From NCBI RefSeq assembly GCF_035046485.1, contig NC_085136.1, positions 326,086,175 to 326,150,174 on the forward strand: a DNA stretch of 64,000 nt. The letters run 5' to 3'. Below are positions 53,841 to 64,000 of this stretch, piece by piece. This DNA comes from Aedes albopictus (Eukaryota; Arthropoda; Insecta; Diptera; Culicidae). Below the pieces are notes generated by a model, which was not told the origin of the DNA, ran no database searches, and was given only the letters and a program-made list of their open reading frames with translations. Positions within the stretch are counted from its first letter, which is position 1; the number at the start of each line of letters is the position of its first letter. A program made the position numbers and the translations under genes.

Positions 53841-55239
53841 TATCAATTATTCTATGGAATCGTTAGCTTCCACCACAAAATTTATTTCAGTGTAGATGGT
53901 AGAACACACCTTTGCAACAGATGCTTGGCCGGAACATGAAGACAGTTCTTCTACAACACAATCAACTGAAATTCCTTTCCAGAGATGAGGTATCCGTTGA
54001 AGCAGCTCCGACACCACTACCAATCCTGGTGGACATGATTGTTCTGCGATCCACAAGAGCACCGGTGCAACCCCGTTCTGAGTCGGGTAATTCCCTGGAA
54101 CAATAATTCGACAAGATCGATCACAATCAGAAACAGTACTTGAAAATTTTCAAGCAGCTGCCAATCCGGCTGCCGATGATGAAGCTGAAATGTCTCTACT
54201 ACGGTTAGCGCTCTGTCGAGCTCATCCTCAGCACCATCCTACCTTACGAGTACGTTTCATACGTCGTTCATCGGCGCCGAGGTCTGGGGGATTCATGTCA
54301 TCGCTTGCGGACTTTTGAACCTCGACGTGCGTTGACTCATCTTTCTTAATGATAAGATACATGGTTACAGTTATACCTCATGTGCTTGGGTTTCGTATAT
54401 TTAAGACATGGACGTCTTCTTCACCCGCCAGCAGCGACTAGACAGACGGAATGAAACCGAACACTAGAGAACGGAGCCTGAGCCAGTGGAAACGATGAAA
54501 AACTTTTTTCACGATAAGTTTCATCGCCCGGAACAGGAATTGAACCCTCACCTATAACATGGTGTGAATATAAGCGTGAACGTCCGGAACCACACGGCTA
54601 CGAGGCTTTCTTTTCCCCATAGTGACCTTTTTTATGTAATCTGGAAGCTCAGCCCTCGTTTTATACCATGCCCTCTTTGACCTTCTGTTCTGAGCATACT
54701 GCAGCGTCTTAAGGACCTGAGGATGAGAACGTCTGTCCTCTCGAAGTTTTTTATTTCTTGATCCTCTTTACATTGTCCAGCAACTAGTAATATACGCTCT
54801 TCGTCATTTGCACCTACGTATGAAGCTGCAATAGTTTAGGCTTAAGGTTCTTGCTGACGTTGTTTTGGCGTTCGTAAAGCCAGAAATAACGTGGAGTTAT
54901 TTATCTTAATTAGTTGATACATTTTCTCAAGGGTCGTTAAGGCAAGATTACCCATTCACTCATCTTGTCTTCGTGACAACACCCGCACTCGTGCCAAACT
55001 TCCCAACCATATCATTAGCTGGGGTTGGGTTTTACAGGTTTACTGAATCAGGCACAGTAAAAACAGGTAACGCGTAATATAGAGCCTATCGAGTTCATTA
55101 GTCTCTTCCCAGCAACTCCTGTCTCTTCTTCCTCGTGGTACCAACAAGGCTGCTAGCAACCTTAGAGAAGTTCGGGTATCCAACCAACTGTGCAGTGTAC
55201 ACCCACCATGGTCCTCAAAAAATAAGGTGTTTGGCGGCC
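53841..55239. other. Unassigned region with a tRNA-like SINE head
   Basis: 54100-54500 has short open pieces (for example KQLPIRLPMMKLKCLYYG on +) with no family I can name. 54610-55240 is decayed, and its right part is probably the 5' UTR of the LINE that starts at 55240. Confidence 0.35.
54530..54608 (-). pseudogene. tRNA-like SINE head
   Basis: Minus strand: gcctcgtagccgtgtggttc (A-box region) and gtgagggttcaattcctg (B box). The acceptor stem does not close. Likely the 5' end of an old SINE. Confidence 0.5.
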
Positions 55240-57130
55240 GACCCAGAGAACAAACCGTAAAAACCAATTACAATGGAAATTCTGCAACAGAATAATACGA
55301 ACCATGACAAACAGCAACGATGCCAGAGATCAAAAAGGACGATTGGAAACTCGGCACGTGGAACTGCCGAACTCTCAACTTCATTGGGAGCACCCGCATA
55401 CTCGCCGACCTACAGAAGGACTGCGGGTGCGACAACGTAGCGCTGCAGTAGGTGTGTTGGACAGGGTTCAGGAAGCCAACGTTTGGAGGTAATCATACCA
55501 TCTACCGTCTACCCCCGTTGGTTTGAACGACACCTCATGCAAACCAACGGGGTTCATTTTTACTTTGAACTTCTAGCAACCCTGTGGGCCACGGAAAAAC
55601 ACACTTCTGGGAGCCTTATTTGATGTTTTGTTTTGATTCTGCGTTCCGTTTCACCCCGTTTCAATAGCAAATTGACGTTTGAGCCATTTTTAATTTGAAC
55701 GATGTGCAGATTAGCGGGGGTCAAATTAAAAAGTGTTCAGATTTGATGCGGTCAAACCAACGGGGGTAGACGGTACCAGAGATACAGCAGCACATGCGAG
55801 TTGGGAACAGCTTTCATCGTAATTAACGATATGCAAGCCGCGTGATCGGTTGGTGTCCGATCAAAGAAAGAATGTACAGGTTGAGGATCTAGGGTTGATT
55901 CTTCAACTTCAGCATCATCATCGTGTACATCCCACACTCCGGAAGCACTTATCATGACAAGGACGCATGACAAGGACGCATTCTACACGCAGCTCAAACG
56001 CGAGTATGATCGCTGCCAAAGCCACGACGTCGCAATGACATCAGAGGAGATCTAAACGCTCATGTAGGCCAGGTGTAGGTCTTAAGACCGACGATTGTAA
56101 AGTTTAGCGACCATCAGCTGACGAACGAAAACGGCCCAAGACTAATCGATTTCATCACCTCCAAAGCATGGGCATCCGTAGCACCTTTTTCCAACAAAGA
56201 CTCCCTATATCAACACTTCTCCGACATTAACGACGTCTGGACCGAAGTCGCGGCGCTAACATCGACTCTGACCACTACCTGGTGATGGTCAAACTGCGCC
56301 CAAAACTCTCCGTCATCAACAATGTACGGTACCGGCGATCACCACGGTGCAACCGAGAGCGACTGAAGCAACCGGACGTCACCTCAGCATACGCGCAGAA
56401 TTTCGAGGCAGCGTTGCCAACAAGCGTTGCGAGGTTTATGTGCCCCCTCTAGAGGACTCCTGGAGTACAGTAAAATAAATCAACAACGACGGAGCCGAGA
56501 GCACCATCGGGTACGTTGAACGGAGTCAACACAACGAATGTTTCTTCGAAGAGAACAGCGAGTGATTTTGGGGGGGGGAAAACACAGCTCGTTCAGTAAT
56601 ACTGCAGCACGGCACCCAGTAGAACGCTGAACAATACGAAAAGAAGTGAATGTAACAGACCTACCTTTTCGGGAGAAAAGACGACGCCTAGAAGAAGCGG
56701 AGTACGAGGAAATGGATCTGCTTTGCCGTTATCAAGAAACACGGAAGTTCTACCAGAAGCTCAGCGCATCCCGCAATGGCTTTGTGAAGTGAGCCAAAAT
56801 CTTCAACAATAACAACGTAAGGCTTTTGAAGTACGGACATGAAGTGATTGAAAGGTGAAAACAGCACGTCAATCAACACCTGCATGGCATGGAACGTTGG
56901 TACAGGGGACCATGGCAACGGAGGAAACGCCTACGTCAGTGCAGTACAAGACGGAAACGATCCAACTCTCCACCCTCCACCAGCTCAAAATCAACAAAGC
57001 AGTCGGTAATGATGGTATCACAGCTGAACTCATTAGAATTGGCGAAGAATTGGAAGAAAAGGGTTATCTTCCCCATTTACAAGGAAGGGGCCTGTTGGGG
57101 CTTGATCCTCCGACCCACAACACGTAAGGG
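55240..57130 (+). mobile_element. LINE family B, plus strand: endonuclease to RT entry, decayed
   Basis: Plus strand, in several frames: DDWKLGTWNCRTLNFIGSTR ILADLQKDCG (endonuclease start, 55330-55430), VSDQRKNVQVEDLG and HDKDAFYTQLKREYD (55850-56010), GLKTDDCKV (56080), SDHYLVMVKLRPKLSVINN (about 56270-56320), NRERLKQPDVTSAYAQNFEA (56355-56410), INKAVGNDGITAELIRIGEE (RT entry, 56990-57055), then FPIYKEG. The element ends there. It is interrupted by a MITE at 55505. Frameshifts are frequent. Confidence 0.75.
55505..55773. mobile_element. 269-bp TIR MITE with TA target site
   Basis: Inverted ends ccgtctacccccgttggttt and its complement, flanked by TA at 55503-55504 and 55774-55775. A second copy of the aaccaacgggg motif lies just inside the left end. 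It splits the endonuclease of the LINE. Non-coding. Confidence 0.8.
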
Positions 57131-57480
57131 AGTAAGGCCTCCGGAAGAACAATCCTTGGGGTGATTCCTTTTACTGTCTCTCACCACGATCCATAGGTAA
57201 AGGGACTTAGCTCTCCTAGAGCTTCCTGCTGGATCCTTCCAGCTTCTTCATTTCTTCCACCAGTCACATTAAAACAGTGAATTTACATTCACACTATATT
57301 TTTAACATTTACTAACCTCGTCAAGTATTTACAGATATTTACATTGATCTTATGATAGAACTTGGTGACCGTTCACCGTATAGCCTAAAATGACACTGAA
57401 TCTTACAAACCCAGGTCTCTTGCCGATCGACCCGCTTCGATCGTGTAACGATGACGTAATTGGTATACCCTCTGCTCATT
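57131..57480. other. Unassigned
   Basis: No gene, repeat or element recognised between the end of the LINE and the Penelope-like end. Confidence 0.3.
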
Positions 57481-57790
57481 CTCAGAAGGTCCTCATCTTA
57501 GATGAAATGTTTCAGCAGAGGCGTCTCTCAGGGTGGGTTAAGGGGTAACGCAGCTCCTAAACAGGGCCCGTTTAGAATGTTAGAACTTTTGTGCGATTAC
57601 TATTTTGAGTGGCATCTACAATTTTCGAATGAGTGTAATCAGTTTCGTAGTTTCGTTGAGTGGATAACTGACACTGAGGAAGATTACAAGTGGTAGTCGA
57701 AATACGCGTATCTGTCAAAGGATAAGCAAATAGGGCGGAATTAAAAGGTACGAAACTTACTTCTACAATTTGTTATCCCAGATCATCTTC
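57480..57790 (+). mobile_element. Penelope-like element end (solo)
   Basis: Contains the hammerhead-like motif (57669-57717) followed by aaaggataagcaaatagg and ttgttatccc. This arrangement is typical of Penelope-like pLTR sequence as I remember it. No RT is nearby, so only the end is left. Confidence 0.45.
57669..57717 (+). ncRNA. Candidate type I hammerhead ribozyme
   Basis: Stem I: TGACA (57669-57673) with TGTCA (57713-57717). Core CTGAGGA (57674-57680) fits the consensus CTGANGA. Stem II: GATTAC / GTAGTC with loop AAGTG (57682-57698). GAAA at 57699-57702. Stem III is the self-complementary TACGCGTA. Predicted cleavage is after C57712 (TC). One extra A (57681) lies between core and stem II. 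A very short stem III is known from Penelope-type hammerheads and works best as a dimer. Confidence 0.55.
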
Positions 57791-58207
57791 TGTCGTCGAC
57801 CACTGAGGGTGAAATCGAGCTGCGTCCAGGTGCATTTTTGACTCGCATTTTAAACAGCACGGATCTCGTCATCCACAAAACACATAAGACTGAAACTGCT
57901 ATTCAATGTTTTTTTGCCATTAGTGAGCAAGCAATGATTAGTATTTTGAGCTCTGTGTGTATATCTATATGGGGATGCGAAGGGAAAAGATGATTGGAAT
58001 CGCTTGTTGCCAACAGGCCGGTAAGTCCTTTGTGCCTGCATGCGGATGTCGGAATGTTGTTGGGAGAAGGTTATTTTTGGCAGAGGGTTCACGCACTGGT
58101 GCGTGGATGCCAGGCGTAAAGTGATAGATTGTGTGAAGATTGCTGTGCAATGCAAGTCCTGTCAGAATAAGTACATTCAATTAGACTAAAAGAAGTCCGT
58201 TGAATTA

Positions 58208-58209
<2 letters not shown>
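57791..58209. other. Unassigned
   Basis: No feature recognised up to the poly(A) run. Confidence 0.3.

Positions 58210-58255
<46 letters not shown>
58210..58255 (+). repeat. Poly(A) run, 46 bp
   Basis: Uninterrupted As directly before the left end of the TIR element. It may be the tail of a retroposed copy that ends here, or slippage at the element end. Confidence 0.9.
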
Positions 58256-58259
<4 letters not shown>

Positions 58260-58838
58260 CAGCCATTTCGGTGGTGATTTAATGGTGGCCCAAACTAAAG
58301 TAGGTTTATATGGGAATTACTATGAAGAATATTCAAAAAAGGTTCTCCGCACTGCAGAGCATCAACACATGGATGAATCCATAAGGTCAAAGTCAAATTG
58401 AATTCTTCAGACTTCAATGATGAATGTTGCCGAAGGTCGTAACTCGTTTCGACTCACGAGACAGAAGTTATTAATCAATATTCATCCATGCATGCTTGAA
58501 CAGAAGACCACAGCTCGATCGACACGCTTGGCACGCAATCATAGTATGCGTGTTACCTTCTTGCACACCTTGCAAGACATCCTGTATAAAGATGCGCATA
58601 CGAGTGAGAATTTGTTTAATAACTTTTTACCCAATTGTCGAAATAAGTTGCGGTCTTCGGAAACAATCATCATTAAGATCCGAAGAATTTAATTTGGGTT
58701 TGACCCTATAACTTCATCCATATGGTAATGCTCTACAGTGCGGAGAACCTTTTTCGAAAATTCTCCATAGTAATTCCCATATAAAACTATTCTGCTGTTG
58801 GGCCACCATTAAATCACCACCGAAATGACTGAAAATTT
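58253..58838. mobile_element. 586-bp TIR MITE with about 105-bp TIRs
   Basis: 58253-58357 and 58727-58838 are inverted copies: aaattttcagccatttcggt, ggtgatttaatggtggccc, ttatatgggaattactatg, ggttctccgcactg. A small insertion or deletion distinguishes the arms. Non-coding centre. Confidence 0.8.
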
Positions 58839-60983
58839 GACAGGACGCTAGTTTTGCACCAAGGATTGTAATAAACATATGGCAGCTTTGAATTGTTGTC
58901 ATGTTTAAAGTCTGAACTGCCCTACTGTGCATATGATACAGCATAGTTCGCTTGGTGGCATAAGTTGTAGGCGTTTAAGGTAGATTGACACTGTGCTGTG
59001 GAAAGTTGAAAGGAAAGAAACGGTTTTAACCCGTTTATGGTTCTAGCGATGGTTATGAACATATGAATATACATGAGTTGTATGTGCAGAGAGGAGAGAG
59101 AGAATGTGTATCGAAAGAAGGAAAGACATGGGCGAGGGATTGAACCCAGGACTTTCCACCACTAAGCCCGTCTTTTCCGATGTTTTTGCATTTTAGTGAA
59201 ATACTATTGAACGATTCGAATTGTGTTCTTTGATCTGCATATTCTCTGCAATTATTGTTCCCTCTGTGCACTCACTTCTCTACTTAATTGGTTTGCTCAT
59301 AAACTGCACCCCAAAATATCACCCCCTATAGAATGATCTTTCTCGAAAACGATTGTTTACTCATATGCTTGCTTCCATCACGGAACAGCAGAAGCACACG
59401 ATGTCAAATGACGACGCCGGCGTCAAATTAAAACATCCCATTCAGCAAATTGCAATGTGGTGCGAATCGTTTGCTAATCCTTTTAATCCCTGCACCCGCC
59501 TCGCTGCGCGCCTACAACAAAATATTTTCAGTTGAGGAAACTCGTTCAGCACTTTCCACCATAAATCCAATTTTTGTTACAAACCTCGCTCGGATGAAAA
59601 AAAAAAAATAACTGAACTGGCTTACAGTGATGAGCTCTAAATGAGGGTGAGTGGATATTTTTCTCCCGACAACTTCCTTCGAAATCCACACTTCTCCGGG
59701 CAGAGGAAGCCATTTCGTTTTATCATCATCCTAAATGATTTATTTTTCTCGAAAAAATGGAATCCAATCAAATGAAAGCAACTTAAACCGAATAGGCTCT
59801 GGATAGAGAGAGCTGGGTGAAATTAAAGTATACTGTTCTTCAAAATTATATAACCGGAATAGAAATGGAAAAGAAGTGCGTGAGAAGTTACCTCTGAATT
59901 TCAACAAACATCACAGGAAGAAAAATCTGTTTAAACCAGATGTTCAATGCCACATTTCATTCACATCTAAAACTTTCAACTGCGTGAAGGTATCACTTTC
60001 TTAGTTGCAGTTTTAATCGACTTCGCATGAAAGAAATAAACCCATCCTCGTGAAAAGCATTATAAAATTGCTCTACCGGTGCCGTTAGCCACCCATCATC
60101 AGCCATCGTTGCCGCCGTCAGTCATAAAATCATATATTTGGAGATTGATGACTCCGCCGCAGCAACACACCCAGCACAAACCAGGCGACGACAAATGAAT
60201 AAAAAAATGTCTCAATAATAAAACAGGTTTAGGATTTTATTGGAATAAATTGTCATAAAAGAGAGGCGTCTTTCTTCGTATGTTGTCACATTTGAAGCCT
60301 GCATATCATATCCATTCGGATCGCCAAGTGGAAAAGCCAGCGCGGAAGGGGACGAATAACTTGTGCTTGCACTCCATTATTGTGATATGTTAAGCGAAGT
60401 ATTTCCTCCTGTCGCTATCCGGACCACCAAATATGCCCGTACATCCTTTAGTCCGACCCGGCTTTGCAGTTTATAAGCGTCCTCATTGCCATCATCATCC
60501 ATCGTCGTCGTCATTGACGTTGCTGCCCCCTCCCTGGAAGAATGAGAAGGAGGCAGACAAACGCGTGCGTTCAATCGAGCATATATAATATGGAAACAAT
60601 TAACAGAATTGATTTTCATTACATATTAAATACTCAATCAAGGATCGGTCCCTCTCACTCGGGGATGTGTCCGTGTGTGTGTTTTGTCTCGCTCGTTCTT
60701 AGCTTTAGGTATTTGGTCTCTTGTTACTTCTCGGGTCGGATCTGCTCTCCCTGTGATGTTCATGATGTGCGCGCGAGTGTACCATCATGTGTACGTAAGT
60801 GTGTATGTTTATTCTCGTATTTATGCTTTGTATCGAATTTTAAACGTTTTCCGTTCTGAGGTATACATTCAACACATGTGCATTTTGCATAACCCATCAG
60901 AGATTAAATAGGAGTCAATTGGGGTGAAATAGCAAAGTGATAAGTTTTTGTTTTTGTGTTTCAATGAATCTTTTTTTGCTTAC
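58839..60983. other. Unassigned, mostly non-repetitive sequence
   Basis: No gene or element except the tRNA-like piece at 59120. Composition is even and several stretches (59340-59530, 60050-60260, 60380-60560) look unique. Short frames (such as 60377-60619, minus) show no domain. It may be intergenic or intronic DNA of a gene beyond the window. Confidence 0.35.
59120..59166 (-). pseudogene. tRNA-like SINE head
   Basis: Minus strand: gacgggcttagtggtggaaa (A-box region) and tcctgggttcaatccctcgc (B box). Too short and unpaired for a tRNA gene. Confidence 0.5.
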
Positions 60984-61774
60984 ATCCCGAGCAAAGGCGG
61001 ATAACTAAGTGATATCACTTTGATAATAAACTATGTTATCGGTATTATCATTTTGTTATTTTTGTTATCATATTTTCCAATTGATGATAATCAGATGATA
61101 ACAATTTTACTTATCTATAATTTTGGTCTGTCGCGATAACATAAAAATACTAAATGATAACAAAATATGTTATCAGTTTCCAAACGCACATTTCAAAGTT
61201 TTCCCAAAACTGAGTGTCTGGTGGACCTCGAATCTAAAAATAGATTCCGCTTTCCATCTTAAATGCGACTGCAGTACGAAAGCGTAGCCTTCAACTACTC
61301 TCCCTCTCACTGAGTCCCGTTGGTATAGGGGCTATCGGCTGCGACCGGCAACCACTCGATCAGGGTTCTAGACCCACTGGGCGCATTAGTTGAAAATATG
61401 GTTTATAATTATAAGAAACTTTTTTCAGCTGCTAGCTATGTCGGTAAAGTAGATTTTTACTATTTTGGTCGATAAAATAGCCCTGGATGATAACTAAATG
61501 ATAACAAAACCTGTTATCAATCAGCTGTATTTTTTCGTGTTGATAACTAAATGTAATATTGAATAAAATAGTGTATAACACAATTAGTTATCAACTTGAA
61601 CTCAATGATAACTCAACATCTTATCATGTTGGTATTGGTAGAGTAAATTTGAGTTATCATTTTTGTTATGTTGGCTCTTAATTCAACCTAAATGATAACA
61701 AACTCAATTATCAAACAAATAATAACCAGGTAACAGAACTTGTTATCATTTTGATATCCGCTTTTGCTCGGGAT
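60984..61774. mobile_element. 791-bp TIR element packed with GATAAC motifs
   Basis: Inverted ends atcccgagcaaaggcggat and its complement (one mismatch). Inside, tgataac or gttatca occurs about twenty times in both orientations, in two blocks (60995-61180 and 61485-61760). Between the blocks lies unrelated DNA with a tRNA-like piece. No transposase and no clear target duplication. Confidence 0.7.
61313..61390 (+). pseudogene. tRNA-like sequence
   Basis: gttggtataggggctatc fits an A box (TGGTATAGGGG), and cagggttctagacccactg is a perfect T-arm hairpin. An anticodon arm like cgg-ctgcgac-ccgg can be drawn. The acceptor stem is not convincing, so probably a SINE head or tRNA relic. Confidence 0.45.
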
Positions 61775-62055
61775 AGGTATGTGCCTTCCAATGATCTTTG
61801 TGAGCATTCCGAGGTAACACGACCTTTTTCCGCCTCCTTTTCAAATTTATTGCAAGGACGTGGCCGATGCTGTTGAACTAGCATCTGCATAATGTTAGGA
61901 ATTGATCAGGTAGAATTTTGTGAATGCTCATGATTCGTCCTTCCTGTATTGCTTGATGACTCTGTTTAATAACGGTTCAGCAATCAAAGATGATGTTAAA
62001 TTAGTGAGCCCGTTCCATGTTAACTTATTGGCAGTTAAGGAGGCAAAACGAACAG
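61775..62055. other. Unassigned flank of the satellite
   Basis: No feature recognised between the TIR element and array 3. Confidence 0.3.
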
Positions 62056-64000
62056 TTCCTGAGAGGATTCTCGACAGAATCCTGAGAGGATTCTCGACAG
62101 AATCCTGAGAGGGTTCTCGACAGAATCCTGAGAGGATTCTCGACAGAATCCTGAGAGGATGCTCGACAGAATCCTGAGAGGTGCTCGACAGAATCCTGAG
62201 AGGATTCTCGACAAAATCCTGACAGGATTCTCGACAGAATCCTGGCAGGAATCTCGACAGAATCCTGAGAGGATTCTCGACAAAATCCTGACAGGATTCT
62301 CGACAGAATCCTGACAGGATTCTCGACAGAATCCTGAGAGGATTCTCGACAGAATCCTGAGAGGATTCTCGACAGAATCCTGAGAGGATTCTCGACAGAA
62401 TCCTGAGAGGATTTTCGACAGAATCCTGAGAGGATTCTTGACAGAATCCTGAGAGGATTCTCGACAGAATCCTGTAAGGATTCTCGACAGAATCCTGTAA
62501 GGATTCTCGACAGAATCCTGTAAGGATTCTCGAAAGAATCCTGAGAGGATTCTCGACAGAATCCTGAGAGGATTCTTGACAGAATCCTGAGAGGATTCTC
62601 GACAGAATCCTGAGAGGATTCTCGACAGAATCCTGAGAGGATTCTCGACAGAATCCTGAGAGGATTCTCGACAGAATCCTGAGAGGATTCTCGACAGAAT
62701 CCTGAGAGGATTCTCGACAGAATCCTGAGAGGATTCTCGACAGAATCCTGAGAGGATTCTCGACAGAATCCTGAGAGGATTCTCGACAGAATCCTGAGAG
62801 GATTCTCGACAGAATCCTGAGAGGATTCTCGACAGAATCCTGAGAGGATTCTCGACAGAATCCTGAGAGGATTCTCGACAGAATCCTGAGAGGATTCTCG
62901 ACAGAATCCTGAGAGGATTCTCGACAGAATCCTGAGAGGATTCTCGACAGAATCCTGAGAGGATTCTCGACAGAATCCTGAGAGGATTCTCGACAGAATC
63001 CTGAGAGGATTCTCGACAGAATCCTGAGAGGATTCTCGACAGAATCCTGAGAGGATTCTCGACAGAATCCTGAGAGGATTCTCGACAGAATCCTGAGAGG
63101 ATTCTCGACAGAATCCTGAGAGGGTTCTCGACAGAATCCTGAGAGGATTCTCGACAGAATCCTGAGAGGATTCTCGGCAGAATCCTGAGAGGATTCTCGA
63201 CAGAATCCTGAGAGGATTCTCGACAGAATCCTGAGAGGATGCTCGACAGAATCCTGAGAGGTGCTCGACAGAATCCTGAGAGGATTCTCGACAAAATCCT
63301 GACAGGATTCTCGACAGAATCCTGGCAGGAATCTCGACAGAATCCTGAGAGGATTCTCGACAAAATCCTGACAGGATTCTCGACAGAATCCTGACAGGAT
63401 TCTCGACAGAATCCTGAGAGGATTCTCGACAGAATCCTGAGAGGATTCTCGACAGAATCCTGAGAGGATTCTCGACAGAATCCTGAGAGGATTTTCGACA
63501 GAATCCTGAGAGGATTCTTGACAGAATCCTGAGAGGATTCTCGACAGAATCCTGTAAGGATTCTCGACAGAATCCTGTAAGGATTCTCGAAAGAATCCTG
63601 AGAGGATTCTCGACAGAATCCTGAGAGGATTCTTGACAGAATCCTGAGAGGATTCTCGACAGAATCCTGAGAGGATTCTCGACAGAATCCTGAGAGGATT
63701 CTCGACAGAATCCTGAGAGGATTCTCGACAGAATCCTGAGAGGATTCTCGACAGAATCCTGAGAGGATTCTCGACAGAATCCTGAGAGGATTCTCGACAG
63801 AATCCTGAGAGGATTCTCGACAGAATCCTGAGAGGATTCTCGACAGAATCCTGAGAGGATTCTCGACAGAATCCTGAGAGGATTCTCGACAGAATCCTGA
63901 GAGGATTCTCGACAGAATCCTGAGAGGATTCTCGACAGAATCCTGAGAGGATTCTCGACAGAATCCTGAGAGGATTCTCGACAGAATCCTGAGAGGATTC
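62056..64000. repeat. 23-bp satellite array (array 3), cut by the window end
   Basis: At least 84 monomers of gaatcct-gag-aggattc-tcgaca: a 7-bp inverted repeat around 3 nt. A block with unusual units (gatgctcgac, gaggtgctcg, tggcaggaat, tgtaagg) at 62161-62540 recurs at 63241-63600 with an offset of 1080 bp. The first copy has three tgtaagg units and the second has two. The minus strand has no stop for 442 codons (62035-63363), an artefact of a stop-free monomer in all three frames. Confidence 0.97.

Noticed and set aside
62035..63363. A 442-codon open frame on the minus strand
   Set aside because: It is made only of satellite monomers. A 23-bp unit without stops in any frame gives a 23-residue periodic frame by default.

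Overview
The window looks like a culicine mosquito (Aedes-type) chromosome. Two ordinary protein-coding genes with GT-AG introns sit in a sea of transposable elements and satellites. Three insertions match the tRNA-derived SINE Feilai known from Aedes aegypti. The genome assignment is inference from these repeats and from the style of the two genes; I could not run a search.

Layout. 1-715 is a 23-bp satellite. 1401-2087 (+) holds the last three coding exons of the RhoGAP-START gene crossveinless-c (cv-c; DLC1/STARD13 family), followed by its 3' UTR. 2950-14600 is a graveyard of LINE fragments on the minus strand. One LINE (6530-13190) carries a Penelope-like element with a GIY-YIG domain, which itself carries a foldback element; two TIR elements also sit in that LINE. 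15062-39181 (-) is an NK-class homeobox gene, best match NK7.1. Its homeobox is split between homeodomain residues 44 and 45 by a 22.5-kb intron. The intron is filled with TIR elements, SINEs, about 6 kb of decayed GGAATTCC-rich repeats and a 3-kb 23-bp satellite. 39495-52230 (-) is one R4/Dong-like LINE broken by a 4.65-kb non-coding LTR element that carries its own minisatellite, and by a truncated Ty3/gypsy element. 52230-58840 holds more LINE pieces, MITEs and the end of a Penelope-like element with a hammerhead-like fold. 58840-61780 is mostly unassigned sequence plus a GATAAC-rich TIR element. 62056-64000 is a third 23-bp satellite that runs off the window.

The two host genes are convergent (cv-c on +, NK7.1 on -). 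No operon-like logic applies. The most striking structure is that three separated satellites share one design: a 23-bp monomer with a 7-8 bp inverted repeat around a 3-nt spacer. The best new-element candidates are the LTR element with no coding capacity (231-bp LTRs, 5-bp target duplication), the hammerhead-like motif at 57669-57717, and the multi-level nested insertion at 6530-13190.
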